Numbered from the stretch's first letter, positions 1 through 9,470 are shown. The stretch is DNA of 50,197 bases from Puniceicoccaceae bacterium (GCA_017857255.1 JAFMDL010000010.1:1-50197); one strand, 5' to 3'. Program-made: numbers and translations. Notes: generated by a model from the sequence alone, not told the origin.

Positions 1-524
1 TTGTTAATAAAATTGAGCTGGTCCCTTCTGCTGATGGATCCTTGGATTGGTTGTGCACCACTAAAATTCCGTTGTTTGATGCGCAGGGTGACGTGGTTGG
101 CCTTGCGGGCGTCGCTCGAATGATACGTGATCACGACGCAGTCTATGCGGAACATCCAGAGATGCACCGCATTGTGAACCATGTTCGTCAGCACTACCGT
201 GAAAAACTTTCGATTGCGGATTTAGCAGCAGTCGGTGGCATTTCAGTCAGTTCGCAGGAACGTTTATTTAAAAAGACTTTTGGGCTCACGCCTTTGATGT
301 ATCTACGGCGCACTCGCTTGAATGCTGCGTGTCAGTTGCTACGAAGCACTGCGGTCGGCTTGTCCGACATTGCGTTGCAGTGTGGCTTCAATGATCAAAC
401 AAGTATGACGCGTGCGTTTCGACTGGAACTAAAAATTACTCCGTTAAAATATCGCCGTAGCTTTAGCGATGCGACCTCTACGCGTGGCCAAGGACCAACC
501 TTGGTGTTGCGCTCTCAGCTCTAA
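1..524 (+). CDS. AraC-family transcriptional regulator with upstream PAS-like sensor, 5' partial
   Basis: The frame is open from the left window edge (first full codon at base 3), so the start lies outside; the TTG at 42 is not a convincing start. The first ~37 visible residues, ending in GLAGVARMIRDH, look like the last strands of a PAS sensor domain. About 110 residues with two helix-turn-helix motifs of the AraC/XylS type follow. The second one, GLSDIALQCGFNDQTSMTRA, and the ending with LKITPLKYRR are classic for the family. PAS-AraC proteins of this sort are common in Verrucomicrobiota beside sugar genes. The stop is 18 bases before the MFS gene and on the same strand, so it probably controls the downstream sugar operon (inference). 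The ligand cannot be told from the sequence. Confidence 0.88.
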   Translation, partial: VNKIELVPSADGSLDWLCTTKIPLFDAQGDVVGLAGVARMIRDHDAVYAEHPEMHRIVNHVRQHYREKLSIADLAAVGGISVSSQERLFKKTFGLTPLMYLRRTRLNAACQLLRSTAVGLSDIALQCGFNDQTSMTRAFRLELKITPLKYRRSFSDATSTRGQGPTLVLRSQL

Positions 525-542
525 CTCAAACTAACCAATATC

Positions 543-2054
543 ATGCACCAAGAGATTTCACTTAAAGATAAACAATTGCTTTTCTGGGGTAGTTTCCTCG
601 CTTTGCTTGCCGCTGGCGTTGGCTTTGCCTTTCGCGTTATGGTTCTCGGAGATTGGCAGTCCGAGTTCAATTTGACTGGTGCCGAAGTCGGGCGCATTTT
701 CGGTGCATCGCTATGGCCGATTGCTGTCACAATGATTTTTTTTAGTCTTATCGTAGATAAGGTAGGATATAAACCGTCAATCTATTCTGCCTTCATTTTG
801 CAAGCATCTGGCGGTGTGCTGACGTTTTTGGCGGACTCTCCAGAAACGCTCTATTGGGCATCAATTTGTGCTGGCTTAGGACATGGTATCGTCGAGGCAG
901 TGATTAATCCAGTATGTGCGAGTATCTATTATAAAGAGAAAACTAAAATGCTGAATATTTTACACGCATCATGGCCTGCTGGCTTGGTGGTGGGTGGTAT
1001 TTTGATGCTTACGCCTAACTTGAGTGAACTGAGCTGGAATGTGAAGGCACTCTGGATTCTGATCCCGGTGCTCTGTTACGGGGTGATGTTCATTCAGCCG
1101 AAGTTTCCTGTTGATGAGCGTGTGGTTAACAAGGTTCCTTATCCGGATATGTTGAAGGAAGTTGGCTTCCTCGGTGCCTTCCTGGCTGCGTTCCTGTTGT
1201 TCTATGAACTCTATCGCGTCTTTGTCGGTGACTTCGAAAATCTGATTTGGCTCAGCTTGGGTGTCGGTGCCCTCGTCGGTGCAGGTTTTGGCGTGTTCAC
1301 CAAGTCCCTAGGCAAACTGCTGTATTTTCTACTATGCTTGTTAATGATTCCGCTTGCGACTACTGAGCTTGGCACCGATGCATGGATCAAGGAGTTGATG
1401 ACGCCGAGTATGGGTGAGCTTGCAGGTTGGGCGATTGTGGCCTCTGCCTTTATCATGATGATTTTGCGCTTTCAGGCTGGTGTTCTTACCAGTCGTTTTT
1501 CGCCGCCGACCATTCTGGTGATCAGTAGTTTCTTTTCCTTCTGTGGATTGATGGCTCTATCTGTCTCTTCCGGTGCAATAGTCTGGGGGGCATTTATTCT
1601 CTATGCTGTCGGGCAGACATTCTATTGGCCGACAATGCTTGGTTTTGTCGCAGAACGCTTCCCTAAGGGCGGTGCGCTGACGCTGAATTCGGTGACTGCA
1701 ATTGGTCTGCTTTCGGTGGGTATCATTGGCACTCCGATCATGGGTGCCTTTAGCGATAACCATACGGTGAATAACGTAAAGTCGTTGTCGGAGGAGATAC
1801 ATGCTGCGGCCAAAACCGATGCCTCGTTTTTTGGGGCATCTTATGAATCCATTGATCGTGTAAAGGCTACAAAACTTGCGGCAGAACAGGGCATGAGCGA
1901 GGAGATTCAGGGCGCGGTTAATGACGCCTCCCGTCAGTCACTGCGAACCACGGCCATCTGCTTTCCATTGGTCATGTTGATCGCGTTTGGCCTGATCGCT
2001 CTCTATTATCGCAGCAAAGGTGGTTACCAGCCGATTGAGCTACACCACCCATAA
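543..2054 (+). CDS. MFS permease, probable sugar or sugar-derivative transporter
   Basis: A 503-residue integral membrane protein with about 12 hydrophobic segments, starting with a short cytoplasmic tail and a first helix containing LFWGSFLALLAAGVGFAFRV. The loop after the first helix pair (IVDKVGYKPS) fits the MFS signature region. A polar loop of roughly 60 residues (about residues 405-470, rich in A, E and K) precedes the last helix, which is longer than usual. The ending YRSKGGYQPIEL resembles MFS proteins that sit beside Gfo/Idh/MocA genes in Verrucomicrobiota. It lies between a regulator and an oxidoreductase, so it most likely imports the substrate of the cluster. Substrate specificity is unknown. 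Confidence 0.85.
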   Translation: MHQEISLKDKQLLFWGSFLALLAAGVGFAFRVMVLGDWQSEFNLTGAEVGRIFGASLWPIAVTMIFFSLIVDKVGYKPSIYSAFILQASGGVLTFLADSPETLYWASICAGLGHGIVEAVINPVCASIYYKEKTKMLNILHASWPAGLVVGGILMLTPNLSELSWNVKALWILIPVLCYGVMFIQPKFPVDERVVNKVPYPDMLKEVGFLGAFLAAFLLFYELYRVFVGDFENLIWLSLGVGALVGAGFGVFTKSLGKLLYFLLCLLMIPLATTELGTDAWIKELMTPSMGELAGWAIVASAFIMMILRFQAGVLTSRFSPPTILVISSFFSFCGLMALSVSSGAIVWGAFILYAVGQTFYWPTMLGFVAERFPKGGALTLNSVTAIGLLSVGIIGTPIMGAFSDNHTVNNVKSLSEEIHAAAKTDASFFGASYESIDRVKATKLAAEQGMSEEIQGAVNDASRQSLRTTAICFPLVMLIAFGLIALYYRSKGGYQPIELHHP

Positions 2055-2099
2055 ATACTTTTTTAATCTAAGTACTAAATTTTTATCGAATAGGTTACT

Positions 2100-3287
2100 A
2101 TGTCTTCTCCAAAAACTCTCAATATCGGCCTGATTGGTGGCGGTGGGGGTGCGTTTTTTGCCCACCCTCATCAGAAAGCAATTCACTTTGACGGCACCCG
2201 CCGAGTCGTAGCTGCTGCGCTGCGTAGCAATCCTGAGGCTGCGATCGAAGACGCATCGAACTGGACGTATCCAATTATAGGATACGCAAGCTACGACGAA
2301 ATGATTGACGCGCAGAAAGAGATCCCCGAGACGGAGCGACTGGACTATGTGGTCGTGGTGACACCGAACCATGCCCATTTCGCGCCTTCTTTGAAAGCCA
2401 TTGAAGCAGGAATTCCGGTATTTTGCGAAAAGCCGTTGACGTTGAACTTGGCCGAAGCAGAACAGCTCGTTACAGCGGTTGCTAAGGCGAAGGTGCCATT
2501 TGCGGTGGCACATACCTACCTCGGTCACTGGAGCTCACGCTTGGCGCGGCACATCGTTCAAAGTGGCTTAATAGGCGACGTGCGCTGGGTGGATTCAGCT
2601 TATATTCAAGGCTGGCTCGCAGGCAAAACTGAGGAGGCTGGCGTGCAGCAAGCCGAATGGCGCGTCGACCCAAAGAAGACCGGTGCTTCCAATTGCGGTG
2701 GTGATATCGGTACACATGCGCTCATGCAGCTTCGTTACGTGACTGGCTTGGAAATCTCCAAGCTATCGGCGCGTCTCGAATCGCTGGTAGCTGGTCGCGT
2801 GCTGGACGATCATTTTACCACTTATTGCGAACTCTCAAATGGTGCTAAAGCATTGGTACGAGCATCGCAAATCGCGATTGGCCACAAAAACGACCTAAGT
2901 ATTGAGGTGAACGGTAGCCTGGGCACTTTGATTTGGAGGCAGGAAGAGCCCGAAGCGGTACGCATCCTGTTGCCGGGGCAACCAGATCGAGTGTATTGGC
3001 GAGGAGACGTGGTCGGGAATGATGGATTCTTAAATGAGTTGCCCGAAGCTTTGCTCGCAGAGCCAACATTACCTTCGGGTCATGGTGAAGCATTTCATGA
3101 TGCGTTGGGTCGATTACATCGTGATTTTGAAACGGATGTGCGGGCTTATAATGCTGGGCAGACATTTGACTGTGATGGCTCTAAATATGCAAATGTCGAG
3201 GATGGGCGTATCGGCCTTGCCTTCATTGATGCTGCAGTCCGCTCGAGTGCTGCAGACGGCGCATGGACTGAACTCGCTGGCGAATAA
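2100..3287 (+). CDS. Gfo/Idh/MocA-family NAD(P)-dependent oxidoreductase (cytoplasmic)
   Basis: 395 residues. The N-terminus NIGLIGGGGGAFFAHPHQKA is a glycine-rich Rossmann dinucleotide fold. The family motif EKP occurs at about residues 110-112 (FCEKPLTLNLAEAEQLV). The substrate domain includes GGDIGTHALMQLRYVTGLEI, where the conserved Asp/His pair of the active site is expected. There is no signal peptide, in contrast to the second family member at 6644. Family members oxidise sugars, inositols or glycosides, often at C3. With the neighbouring isomerase-like and DUF1080 genes, oxidation of an imported sugar or glycoside is likely (inference). The gap to the next gene is only 5 bases. Confidence 0.9.
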   Translation: MSSPKTLNIGLIGGGGGAFFAHPHQKAIHFDGTRRVVAAALRSNPEAAIEDASNWTYPIIGYASYDEMIDAQKEIPETERLDYVVVVTPNHAHFAPSLKAIEAGIPVFCEKPLTLNLAEAEQLVTAVAKAKVPFAVAHTYLGHWSSRLARHIVQSGLIGDVRWVDSAYIQGWLAGKTEEAGVQQAEWRVDPKKTGASNCGGDIGTHALMQLRYVTGLEISKLSARLESLVAGRVLDDHFTTYCELSNGAKALVRASQIAIGHKNDLSIEVNGSLGTLIWRQEEPEAVRILLPGQPDRVYWRGDVVGNDGFLNELPEALLAEPTLPSGHGEAFHDALGRLHRDFETDVRAYNAGQTFDCDGSKYANVEDGRIGLAFIDAAVRSSAADGAWTELAGE

Positions 3288-3292
3288 TTCCC

Positions 3293-3919
3293 ATGATACA
3301 CGGCATCATAGTCTTATTAGTGTCACTGATTGCTTTATCCGCGTATGCAGATGAGGCGAGGTACTCGACTATAGATGAAGCGATTGCGCGTGGCGCTTTG
3401 GCGGATGTGCAGTTACAAATAAAAATCTATCCTGAGCGTCTAGATCAGAGCAAGAACCCGAATCTTTCGCCCTTAAATCAAGCGATCCTACGAAAACAGG
3501 TTGCGATTGCGTTGTTATTGATCGAGTCAGGAGCGGATGTAGATGCACCTGATGGCAGTCGGCGCACGCCCTTGCACCTCACTGTAGATCGGAATCTGCC
3601 GACAGTCGCGACCGCTTTACTCAAAGCAAATGCCAAGCCGAATGAATTAGATAAAGCGGGTTGGACGCCCCTGCATAACGCGGCGGCTAAAGACAGCGTT
3701 GCAGTTGCAGCTGTCTTACTTCAATTCAGTGCGGATCCTATGGCACTGAGTGAACGCGGCGGCACAGCGCTGCATGAAGCAGCTGCCAGTGGCAGCGCTG
3801 AAATGGTGCAACTATTGCTCGATTCAGGTATCGATCCATCTGTGAAAGCCACTAACGGTGATACCGCGTTATCCATCGCAACCGCCAATAAGAATAAGGC
3901 TGCGATCCCATTGCTTTAA
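3293..3919 (+). CDS. Secreted ankyrin-repeat protein
   Basis: 208 residues. A short hydrophobic leader ([17 protein letters not shown]) followed by DEAR suggests Sec export and signal-peptidase cleavage. About four or five ankyrin repeats of 33 residues follow, with the TPLH or TALH hallmarks at roughly residues 84, 117, 150 and 183. The last repeat is cut short right after [10 protein letters not shown], so the solenoid may lack a C-terminal cap. Ankyrin repeats bind proteins and have no enzyme activity, so this may scaffold or tether an exported enzyme of the operon (speculative). It begins 5 bases after the oxidoreductase and must be co-transcribed. Confidence 0.8.
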   Translation: MIHGIIVLLVSLIALSAYADEARYSTIDEAIARGALADVQLQIKIYPERLDQSKNPNLSPLNQAILRKQVAIALLLIESGADVDAPDGSRRTPLHLTVDRNLPTVATALLKANAKPNELDKAGWTPLHNAAAKDSVAVAAVLLQFSADPMALSERGGTALHEAAASGSAEMVQLLLDSGIDPSVKATNGDTALSIATANKNKAAIPLL

Positions 3920-3965
3920 GCAACCAACTCACAACTTCCAACGCTCAACCAACAACACTCCGAAC

Positions 3966-5000
3966 ATGTCACGACCTGTTACACTCTTCACCGGCCAATG
4001 GGCCGATCTCTCACTCACCGAGTTGGCACCCAAAGTAAAGAAAATGGGCTTCGACGGTGTCGAACTCGCCTGCTGGGGCGATCATTTCGATGTGCAGGCG
4101 GCGCTGAATGAACCAGACTATATCGCTAAGAAGTGGGCACTACTTGAGGCGAATGACCTAACTTGCTACGCGATTTCAAATCACCTCGTCGGCCAAGCAG
4201 TGTGCGACTTAATTGACGAGCGCCATGCGGCGATTCTTTCGCCCGAAATTTATGGCGATGGTGACCCTGAGGGTGTTCGCCAACGCGCGGCCAAAGAGAT
4301 GCAAGACACTGCGCGTGCTGCCCGCAAGTTCTTCGATGCCAAACCAGGGGGCGCACCCGAGCGTGTGGTGGTGAATGGCTTTACCGGTTCGTCAATCTGG
4401 CACCTGCTGTACTCTTTCCCGCCAATCGTGCCCGGTCAAATCGAGGCCGGTTTCCAGGACTTCGCCGATCGTTGGACGCCGATTCTCGATGTGTTCGAAG
4501 CAGAGGATGTGTATTTCGCGCTGGAAGTGCATCCGACGGAAATCGCCTTTGATATTGCCAGTGCGGCGACTGCGCTGGAAGCGATTAAACATCACCCACG
4601 TTTCGGATTTAACTACGATCCGAGTCACCTCGGTTATCAGGGCGTGGACTACGTGAAATTCATCCGCGATTTCGGTGCTTACATCTTCCATGCGCATGTT
4701 AAGGACGTATGGTGGGGCCACGGTAACGGTGATGTTGGCGTCTTTGGTGGTCACACTGATTTTGGTGATTCGCGGCGCTATTGGGACTTCCGTTCTCCGG
4801 GTCGTGGTGATGTGAACTTTGAAGAAGTGATCGTCGCTCTGAATGATGTGGACTACCAAGGACCACTCTCGATCGAGTGGGAGGACTCACGCATGGATCG
4901 TTTTCATGGAGGCGCTGAGGCGTGCAAGTTTACCCGCGGCTTGGATTTCGCTCCAAGTAATGTGGCCTTCGATGCTGCTTTCGATAAAGAGAAAAAATAG
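3966..5000 (+). CDS. Sugar phosphate isomerase/epimerase-like TIM-barrel protein
   Basis: 344 residues from the ATG at 3966. The frame is open further upstream to 3858, but that part overlaps the ankyrin gene and is not protein-like. This is a xylose-isomerase-like TIM barrel (AP endonuclease 2 superfamily): [15 protein letters not shown] near the N-terminus, then metal-binding acids and histidines in [34 protein letters not shown] and [10 protein letters not shown]. Relatives in comparable clusters act as isomerases, epimerases or 3-keto-glycoside lyases. The complete set of metal ligands suggests an active enzyme, but the exact reaction cannot be assigned. It is 18 bases upstream of the ThuA/DUF1080 gene. 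Confidence 0.88.
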   Translation: MSRPVTLFTGQWADLSLTELAPKVKKMGFDGVELACWGDHFDVQAALNEPDYIAKKWALLEANDLTCYAISNHLVGQAVCDLIDERHAAILSPEIYGDGDPEGVRQRAAKEMQDTARAARKFFDAKPGGAPERVVVNGFTGSSIWHLLYSFPPIVPGQIEAGFQDFADRWTPILDVFEAEDVYFALEVHPTEIAFDIASAATALEAIKHHPRFGFNYDPSHLGYQGVDYVKFIRDFGAYIFHAHVKDVWWGHGNGDVGVFGGHTDFGDSRRYWDFRSPGRGDVNFEEVIVALNDVDYQGPLSIEWEDSRMDRFHGGAEACKFTRGLDFAPSNVAFDAAFDKEKK

Positions 5001-5018
5001 AAAGAGTGCGTTATAAAT

Positions 5019-6614
5019 ATGAGCACATTAGCATTTATCCAAAACTTGAATACTCCCGTTTACCTTTCGCCTCTTTTATTAGCTTGCTCGCTGAGCGCAG
5101 CGTCCAGTTGGGTGCCGACCTTTAATGACAAGCCTGTGTCATCGAAAGACGTGGAGGCCATCGTCGCCGCGCTACCGACAGAGGCGATCGTGGCACCTCA
5201 ACAAGCACGTCGAGTGCTGGTCTACAGTGCGACAGCAGGCTTCCGTCATGGCTCGATCCCAACTGGTAAGTTGGCATTAGAGCAGATGGGCGTGTCGTCT
5301 AGTGCGTATACTGCCATCGTCAGTGATGATCCAGCTAACTTCGAATCAGAAGCACTGAAGGACTTCGATGCGGTGATCTTACTCAGTCCGACACAGGATT
5401 TCTTCATGCCTAATAAGAAGCAGCGCAAGGAATTCTCAGATGAAGACTGGGCATGGTTACAGGCGCGTCACAATCGCTTGGTGGATAATTTGCTCGCATA
5501 TGTGAAGCAGGGCGGGGGACTGGTTGGCATTCATGCCGCGACTGATTCCTGTTATGGTCATAAGGCCTATGGCGAAGCGATAGGCGGCTATTTTGCAGGG
5601 CATCCTTGGAATGCGAATATGAACGTGACCATCGTGGTTGAAGACGGTGAGCATGCGATTATAAAGCCAGTGTTTGAGGGGATGAAGGACTTCCGCATTA
5701 TGGATGAAATTTATCAGTTCAAACCTGAGCCTTATTCCAGAGAGCAGCTCCGGGTGTTGTTACACTTAGATCCAGAGCGCAGTGATAAGCCAAAGAGCGC
5801 GCCTGCCCGTGCAGATGGTGATTATGCAGTTTGTTGGGTGCATTCTGTCGGGAAAGGTCGTGTTTTTTACAGTAGCCTCGGTCATAACCAAGAGATTTAT
5901 TCAAACCCGCTTATGTTGAAGCACTATCTCGCAGGCATCCAATTTGCGACTGGGGATCTGAAGGCAGACACGACGCCGAGTGCTAAGCTTGAGATGCCGA
6001 ATGTTGCTCCGTGCAGTGGTCAGAGCGAATGGCAGTCCCTGTTTGATGGCAGCAAGGCCTTGAACGGGTGGACGCAAAGCGATGGCCAGGCGCACTATGA
6101 GGTTCGTGGCGGTGTGATTGTGGGCACCTCGAAGTTGGCTACGCCCAATTCATTTTTGTGCACAGATCAGACCTTTGGAGATTTCGAACTGGAGTTCGAG
6201 GTTAAGTGCGGAAAAATCAATTCTGGAGTTCAGATTCGTTCTAGTGCTCAGAAGCCAGATGGCAGCGAGCGTGTGAATGGCCCTCAGGTGGAAATTGAGC
6301 ATAGCCCCGGTCAGGCGGGCTATATTTATGGTGAAGCTTATAGTCGCAGCTGGCGCTCACCTGAACCGAAGTCGAAAGACCGTAAGGTCAATGCGCACAG
6401 TATTTTCAATAACGACGAATGGAATCATTACCGTGTCTTGGCAGAAGGAGCCCGAATACAGACTTGGATCAACGGTCAACTGATCGCTGATTTGAATGAC
6501 CCTGAAAGCTATGAACTCTTTCCCCGTGGCATGATCGGCTTGCAAGTGCATTCGCATAAGGTCGCCGATGTCGAAATCGAATGGCGCAATATTCGCATCC
6601 GTGAAATAAATTAG
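5019..6614 (+). CDS. Secreted ThuA-DUF1080 fusion protein (trehalose-utilisation-like plus 3-keto-disaccharide hydrolase domain)
   Basis: 531 residues with an N-terminal hydrophobic stretch (VYLSPLLLACSLSAASS) that may be a signal peptide. Residues ~63-310 form a ThuA-like class I amidotransferase-type fold: RRVLVYSATAGFRHGSIPTG, later GGGLVGIHAATDSCYG and VGKGRVFYSSLGHN. Residues ~338-530 form a DUF1080 (3-keto-disaccharide hydrolase) jelly roll beginning WQSLFDGSKALNGW and including the core INSGVQIRSSAQ. Both domains are strongly linked to Gfo/Idh/MocA clusters. DUF1080 proteins are known to hydrolyse 3-keto-glycosides, and the ThuA role is less clear. The fusion itself supports a shared pathway. 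Confidence 0.88.
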   Translation: MSTLAFIQNLNTPVYLSPLLLACSLSAASSWVPTFNDKPVSSKDVEAIVAALPTEAIVAPQQARRVLVYSATAGFRHGSIPTGKLALEQMGVSSSAYTAIVSDDPANFESEALKDFDAVILLSPTQDFFMPNKKQRKEFSDEDWAWLQARHNRLVDNLLAYVKQGGGLVGIHAATDSCYGHKAYGEAIGGYFAGHPWNANMNVTIVVEDGEHAIIKPVFEGMKDFRIMDEIYQFKPEPYSREQLRVLLHLDPERSDKPKSAPARADGDYAVCWVHSVGKGRVFYSSLGHNQEIYSNPLMLKHYLAGIQFATGDLKADTTPSAKLEMPNVAPCSGQSEWQSLFDGSKALNGWTQSDGQAHYEVRGGVIVGTSKLATPNSFLCTDQTFGDFELEFEVKCGKINSGVQIRSSAQKPDGSERVNGPQVEIEHSPGQAGYIYGEAYSRSWRSPEPKSKDRKVNAHSIFNNDEWNHYRVLAEGARIQTWINGQLIADLNDPESYELFPRGMIGLQVHSHKVADVEIEWRNIRIREIN

Positions 6615-6643
6615 CCAATGCTTCCCAAATATAATTACATGTA

Positions 6644-8014
6644 ATGAAACGTAGAAATTTCCTTAAAACTGCAGCTGCTGCAAGTACCGGGGCCTTTGTT
6701 TTACCCCGATTTTCGATTGGTCAGCCCGGACCGTCTGCTAATAGCAAATTGAATATCGCACACATCGGTGCAGGCGGCATTGCGGGGATGGCCTATGACG
6801 GCTGCAAAGAAGAGAATGTTGTGGCACTGTGTGATATTGATAGCCGCCAATTCCCCAACGGCATCGAAAATGAATGGGCGGTTAAAGTGCCGAAGTTTGC
6901 CGACTACCGCGAGATGCTCGATAAACTGGGCAAAGAGATCGATGGGGTCTGTATCAACACCCCCGACCACACGCACTTTAATGCCACGCTGGCTTGTATG
7001 GAGCGCGGCATCCACGTCTGTACGCAAAAACCGTTGACGCATAATGTTTGGCAGGCACGCACACTGCGCAAAGCCAAAGCCAACTACAAAGTCATCACCA
7101 ACATGGCCAATCAAGGTCATACGTATGATGGGATTCGTAAGATGCGTGAGATGTATGAAGCCGATTGTTTTGGGCAGGTGCACGAGGTGCATCTCGGATT
7201 TCCCGGACCGAATTGGAGCTCTATGTATTTTAAAAAGCCCGCATCGATGCCTTTGAGTGCAGGGCCGATTCCAGCAGAAGTTGATTGGGATCTATGGCTC
7301 GGGCCAGCAGCAGAGCATGCGTATAACAGTTATTTGCATCCGCTCACTTGGCGGGGTTTTAACGATTTTGGTACTGGTCAATTTGGCGATTGGTTTTGCC
7401 ATATTGGGGATGGTCCGGTCTGGGTACTCGATTTATATGAACCGACTGTGATTGAGTGTGTGGAGCGCGGGCCTGCAATGGAGGGGATGATCCCGGATTA
7501 CAGCGTGGTGCGTTTCGACTTCCCAGCGCGTGGTAACAAGGCAGCCTGCTCGATGACTTGGTATGACGGTGCGGAGAACGGCGGCACGCCGATCCAATCT
7601 CCAGATGACTGGGGATGGGGCAAGGTGCCGGGGGCAGGCTCTTTCTGGTATGCGGATAAAGGTAATGCATTTTTAGATCTGCGTTCAAACAATCCTCGCT
7701 ATACTGTGAAAGAGCAAATGGTCGCCTTTAAGCAGGGTGGTGGTGTGACGCAGAAATATGCGCGCGTGCAAGGCGGGCCGCATCGCGAGTGGATCCGGGC
7801 GATCAAGGGCGAGGGCCCTGAGTGCGGCTCTAACTTCGACTACGCTGCTCCAATGACGGAAATTGCTTTGCTAGGGGTGCTTGCGCAGCGCTTTGGTGGT
7901 CGTATCGAGTGGGACTCCAAGAATATGCGGATCACCAATCGTCCGGAGTTGAATGCCTTTGTCAAAGAACCGGTTCGCGCGGGATGGGAAGCTGGTGAAG
8001 ATCTTTGGGGCTAA
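6644..8014 (+). CDS. Tat-exported Gfo/Idh/MocA-family oxidoreductase
   Basis: 456 residues. The N-terminus KRRNFLKTAAAASTGAFVLP is a textbook twin-arginine signal, so the protein is exported already folded and carrying its nicotinamide cofactor. The Rossmann loop is HIGAGGIAGMA. The catalytic EKP motif is QKP here (CTQKPLTHNVWQA), the usual variant in exported members. The C-terminal domain holds the expected aromatic-rich sheet and ends EPVRAGWEAGEDLWG. Exported members can oxidise glycosides in the periplasm with tightly bound NAD and hand electrons to another acceptor. Paired with the two DUF1080 proteins this suggests periplasmic 3-oxidation followed by cleavage (inference). It lies 29 bases after the preceding gene. 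Confidence 0.9.
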   Translation: MKRRNFLKTAAAASTGAFVLPRFSIGQPGPSANSKLNIAHIGAGGIAGMAYDGCKEENVVALCDIDSRQFPNGIENEWAVKVPKFADYREMLDKLGKEIDGVCINTPDHTHFNATLACMERGIHVCTQKPLTHNVWQARTLRKAKANYKVITNMANQGHTYDGIRKMREMYEADCFGQVHEVHLGFPGPNWSSMYFKKPASMPLSAGPIPAEVDWDLWLGPAAEHAYNSYLHPLTWRGFNDFGTGQFGDWFCHIGDGPVWVLDLYEPTVIECVERGPAMEGMIPDYSVVRFDFPARGNKAACSMTWYDGAENGGTPIQSPDDWGWGKVPGAGSFWYADKGNAFLDLRSNNPRYTVKEQMVAFKQGGGVTQKYARVQGGPHREWIRAIKGEGPECGSNFDYAAPMTEIALLGVLAQRFGGRIEWDSKNMRITNRPELNAFVKEPVRAGWEAGEDLWG

Positions 8015-8055
8015 AACAGGTAGCTGAACATTAACTCATGCGAGTCATCCATATT

Positions 8056-9222
8056 ATGAAATTTCAATCTCTTGTTCTCTCGGCAACGGTGCTCAGTCTC
8101 GCGTCTGCATCCGTATTTGCAGGGAATGCATTTTATGGCGATGCGCCCGATGCGAATCACCCATGGGCGGTGCATGATCAGAATCGTCCGCAGCCTCCTC
8201 GCGTCGAGCCTGCCGCGACAGTTGGTGATGCGCCTTCCGATGCCGTGGTGCTGTTTGACGGCACCACCGAGTCGTTTCAACGTAACTGGCAGCACGTGCA
8301 GGCAAAGGATGAACGTAAGGCCGATTGGACTGCTCAAGAGGGTCATTTGCTTGGTGTCGGTGGCGCGGGTTACATCGAGACGCAGGCGCAGTTCAGTGAT
8401 TGTCAGTTACACATCGAGTGGTCGCATGAGATGCAACTCCCCGGCACCGGGCAGGGGCGTGGCAATAGTGGTGTTTTCTTACCCGGTGGGATTGAGGTAC
8501 AAGTCCTAGATAATTATAATAATCCGACGTATGCAGATGGCACTGCCGGGGCAGTCTATGGTGTTATGCCGCCTGCAGCCAACGCACTGCGTGCACCCGG
8601 ACGATGGCAGAGCTATGATATTATTTATCGCCGCCCAATCGTGAAAGACGGCGTCGTGCTGGATGAGGGTTCGATGACGGTATTGGTCAATGGCGTCGTC
8701 GTGCAAGACAGCACGCCTTTGGATGGCGGCGGTGGTTGGAGGGAGCGTAAGGCCGTGACGACTGTTTATCCCGAGCAAGATCGCATACGCTTACAAGATC
8801 ACGGTAATCCGGTGCGCTATCGAAATGTATGGGTGCGCTCGCTACGTCCACGCCCGGTCGATGGTGGCACCGATGGCCGTATCTCAGCTGAGGCAACAAC
8901 AGCTAAGCGTGCCGAAATCGCTGCCGAAGTGCGTGCCAGCGCAGCCGATTTGCTGGGCTGTGACCGAATGATGCGTATTCTTGAGGCGTACATGTATGAC
9001 AACGATCCAGCGGCATGGAGCGAGTGTGATGCTCTAGTCTCCGCATATGTTGCAGGCCTGCAGGTATTATCCTCTGATGAGTTAGAGAAGCAGCGTCATC
9101 CTGTGACTCAATTGCGTAATGCGCTGACATTTTTACAGCGTTTTTCGATGATCCCGAAGACGTATGCACCAGAACAGGAGCTGAAGGATCTTGCGGGTCA
9201 GCAGGGGTGGTTAAAAAAGTAA
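8056..9222 (+). CDS. Secreted DUF1080 (3-keto-disaccharide hydrolase-like) protein with C-terminal helical extension
   Basis: The ATG at 8056 is preferred over one 18 bases upstream (8038) because it places a clean signal peptide (KFQSLVLSATVLSLASASVFA) at the N-terminus; the product has 388 residues. The DUF1080 domain covers ~64-267: VVLFDGTTESFQRNW, then GNSGVFLPGGIEVQVLDNYN and GRWQSYDIIYRRP. After it comes an alpha-helical tail of ~120 residues that is not part of the domain and that I do not recognise. This is the last gene of the sugar operon, and ~250 bases separate it from the helicase. Substrate is unknown. Confidence 0.87.
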   Translation: MKFQSLVLSATVLSLASASVFAGNAFYGDAPDANHPWAVHDQNRPQPPRVEPAATVGDAPSDAVVLFDGTTESFQRNWQHVQAKDERKADWTAQEGHLLGVGGAGYIETQAQFSDCQLHIEWSHEMQLPGTGQGRGNSGVFLPGGIEVQVLDNYNNPTYADGTAGAVYGVMPPAANALRAPGRWQSYDIIYRRPIVKDGVVLDEGSMTVLVNGVVVQDSTPLDGGGGWRERKAVTTVYPEQDRIRLQDHGNPVRYRNVWVRSLRPRPVDGGTDGRISAEATTAKRAEIAAEVRASAADLLGCDRMMRILEAYMYDNDPAAWSECDALVSAYVAGLQVLSSDELEKQRHPVTQLRNALTFLQRFSMIPKTYAPEQELKDLAGQQGWLKK

Positions 9223-9340
9223 GGACTAATTGTGAGTGCTGGGCCCTTACAAAGTGAGTATTTGCACATACTAATCATACCGCTGACTCTTTTTGCTAGG
9301 CGAACGGCATTCTTTCCGATACACCTGCCGCTCAATTCTT

Positions 9341-9362
9341 GCTGTTCCGTCTTTGGAACAGC
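9341..9362 (+). other. Perfect 8-bp inverted repeat (hairpin)
   Basis: GCTGTTCC and its exact reverse complement GGAACAGC are separated by 6 bases. It sits in the 248-base gap between the DUF1080 gene and the helicase gene. No T-run follows on either strand, so it is not a standard intrinsic terminator. It may be part of the helicase leader RNA or simply chance. Confidence 0.4.
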
Positions 9363-9470
9363 CGCGTGCTTTGGGAGCAATCCGACTTTTTGAGCAGGCA
9401 TCTACTATCCAAGCTGCGGTCGAATCGACTCAGCTACCAAGAGTCGCTTGATCGGAAAATCGTCTAATAG

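Noticed and set aside
2040-2528. 162-codon minus-strand frame opposite the first Gfo/Idh/MocA gene
   Set aside because: Antisense shadow of a well-supported enzyme gene; no plausible motif and no ribosome site.
9341-9362. Intrinsic terminator at the perfect hairpin before the helicase gene
   Set aside because: No T-tract follows the stem on either strand.
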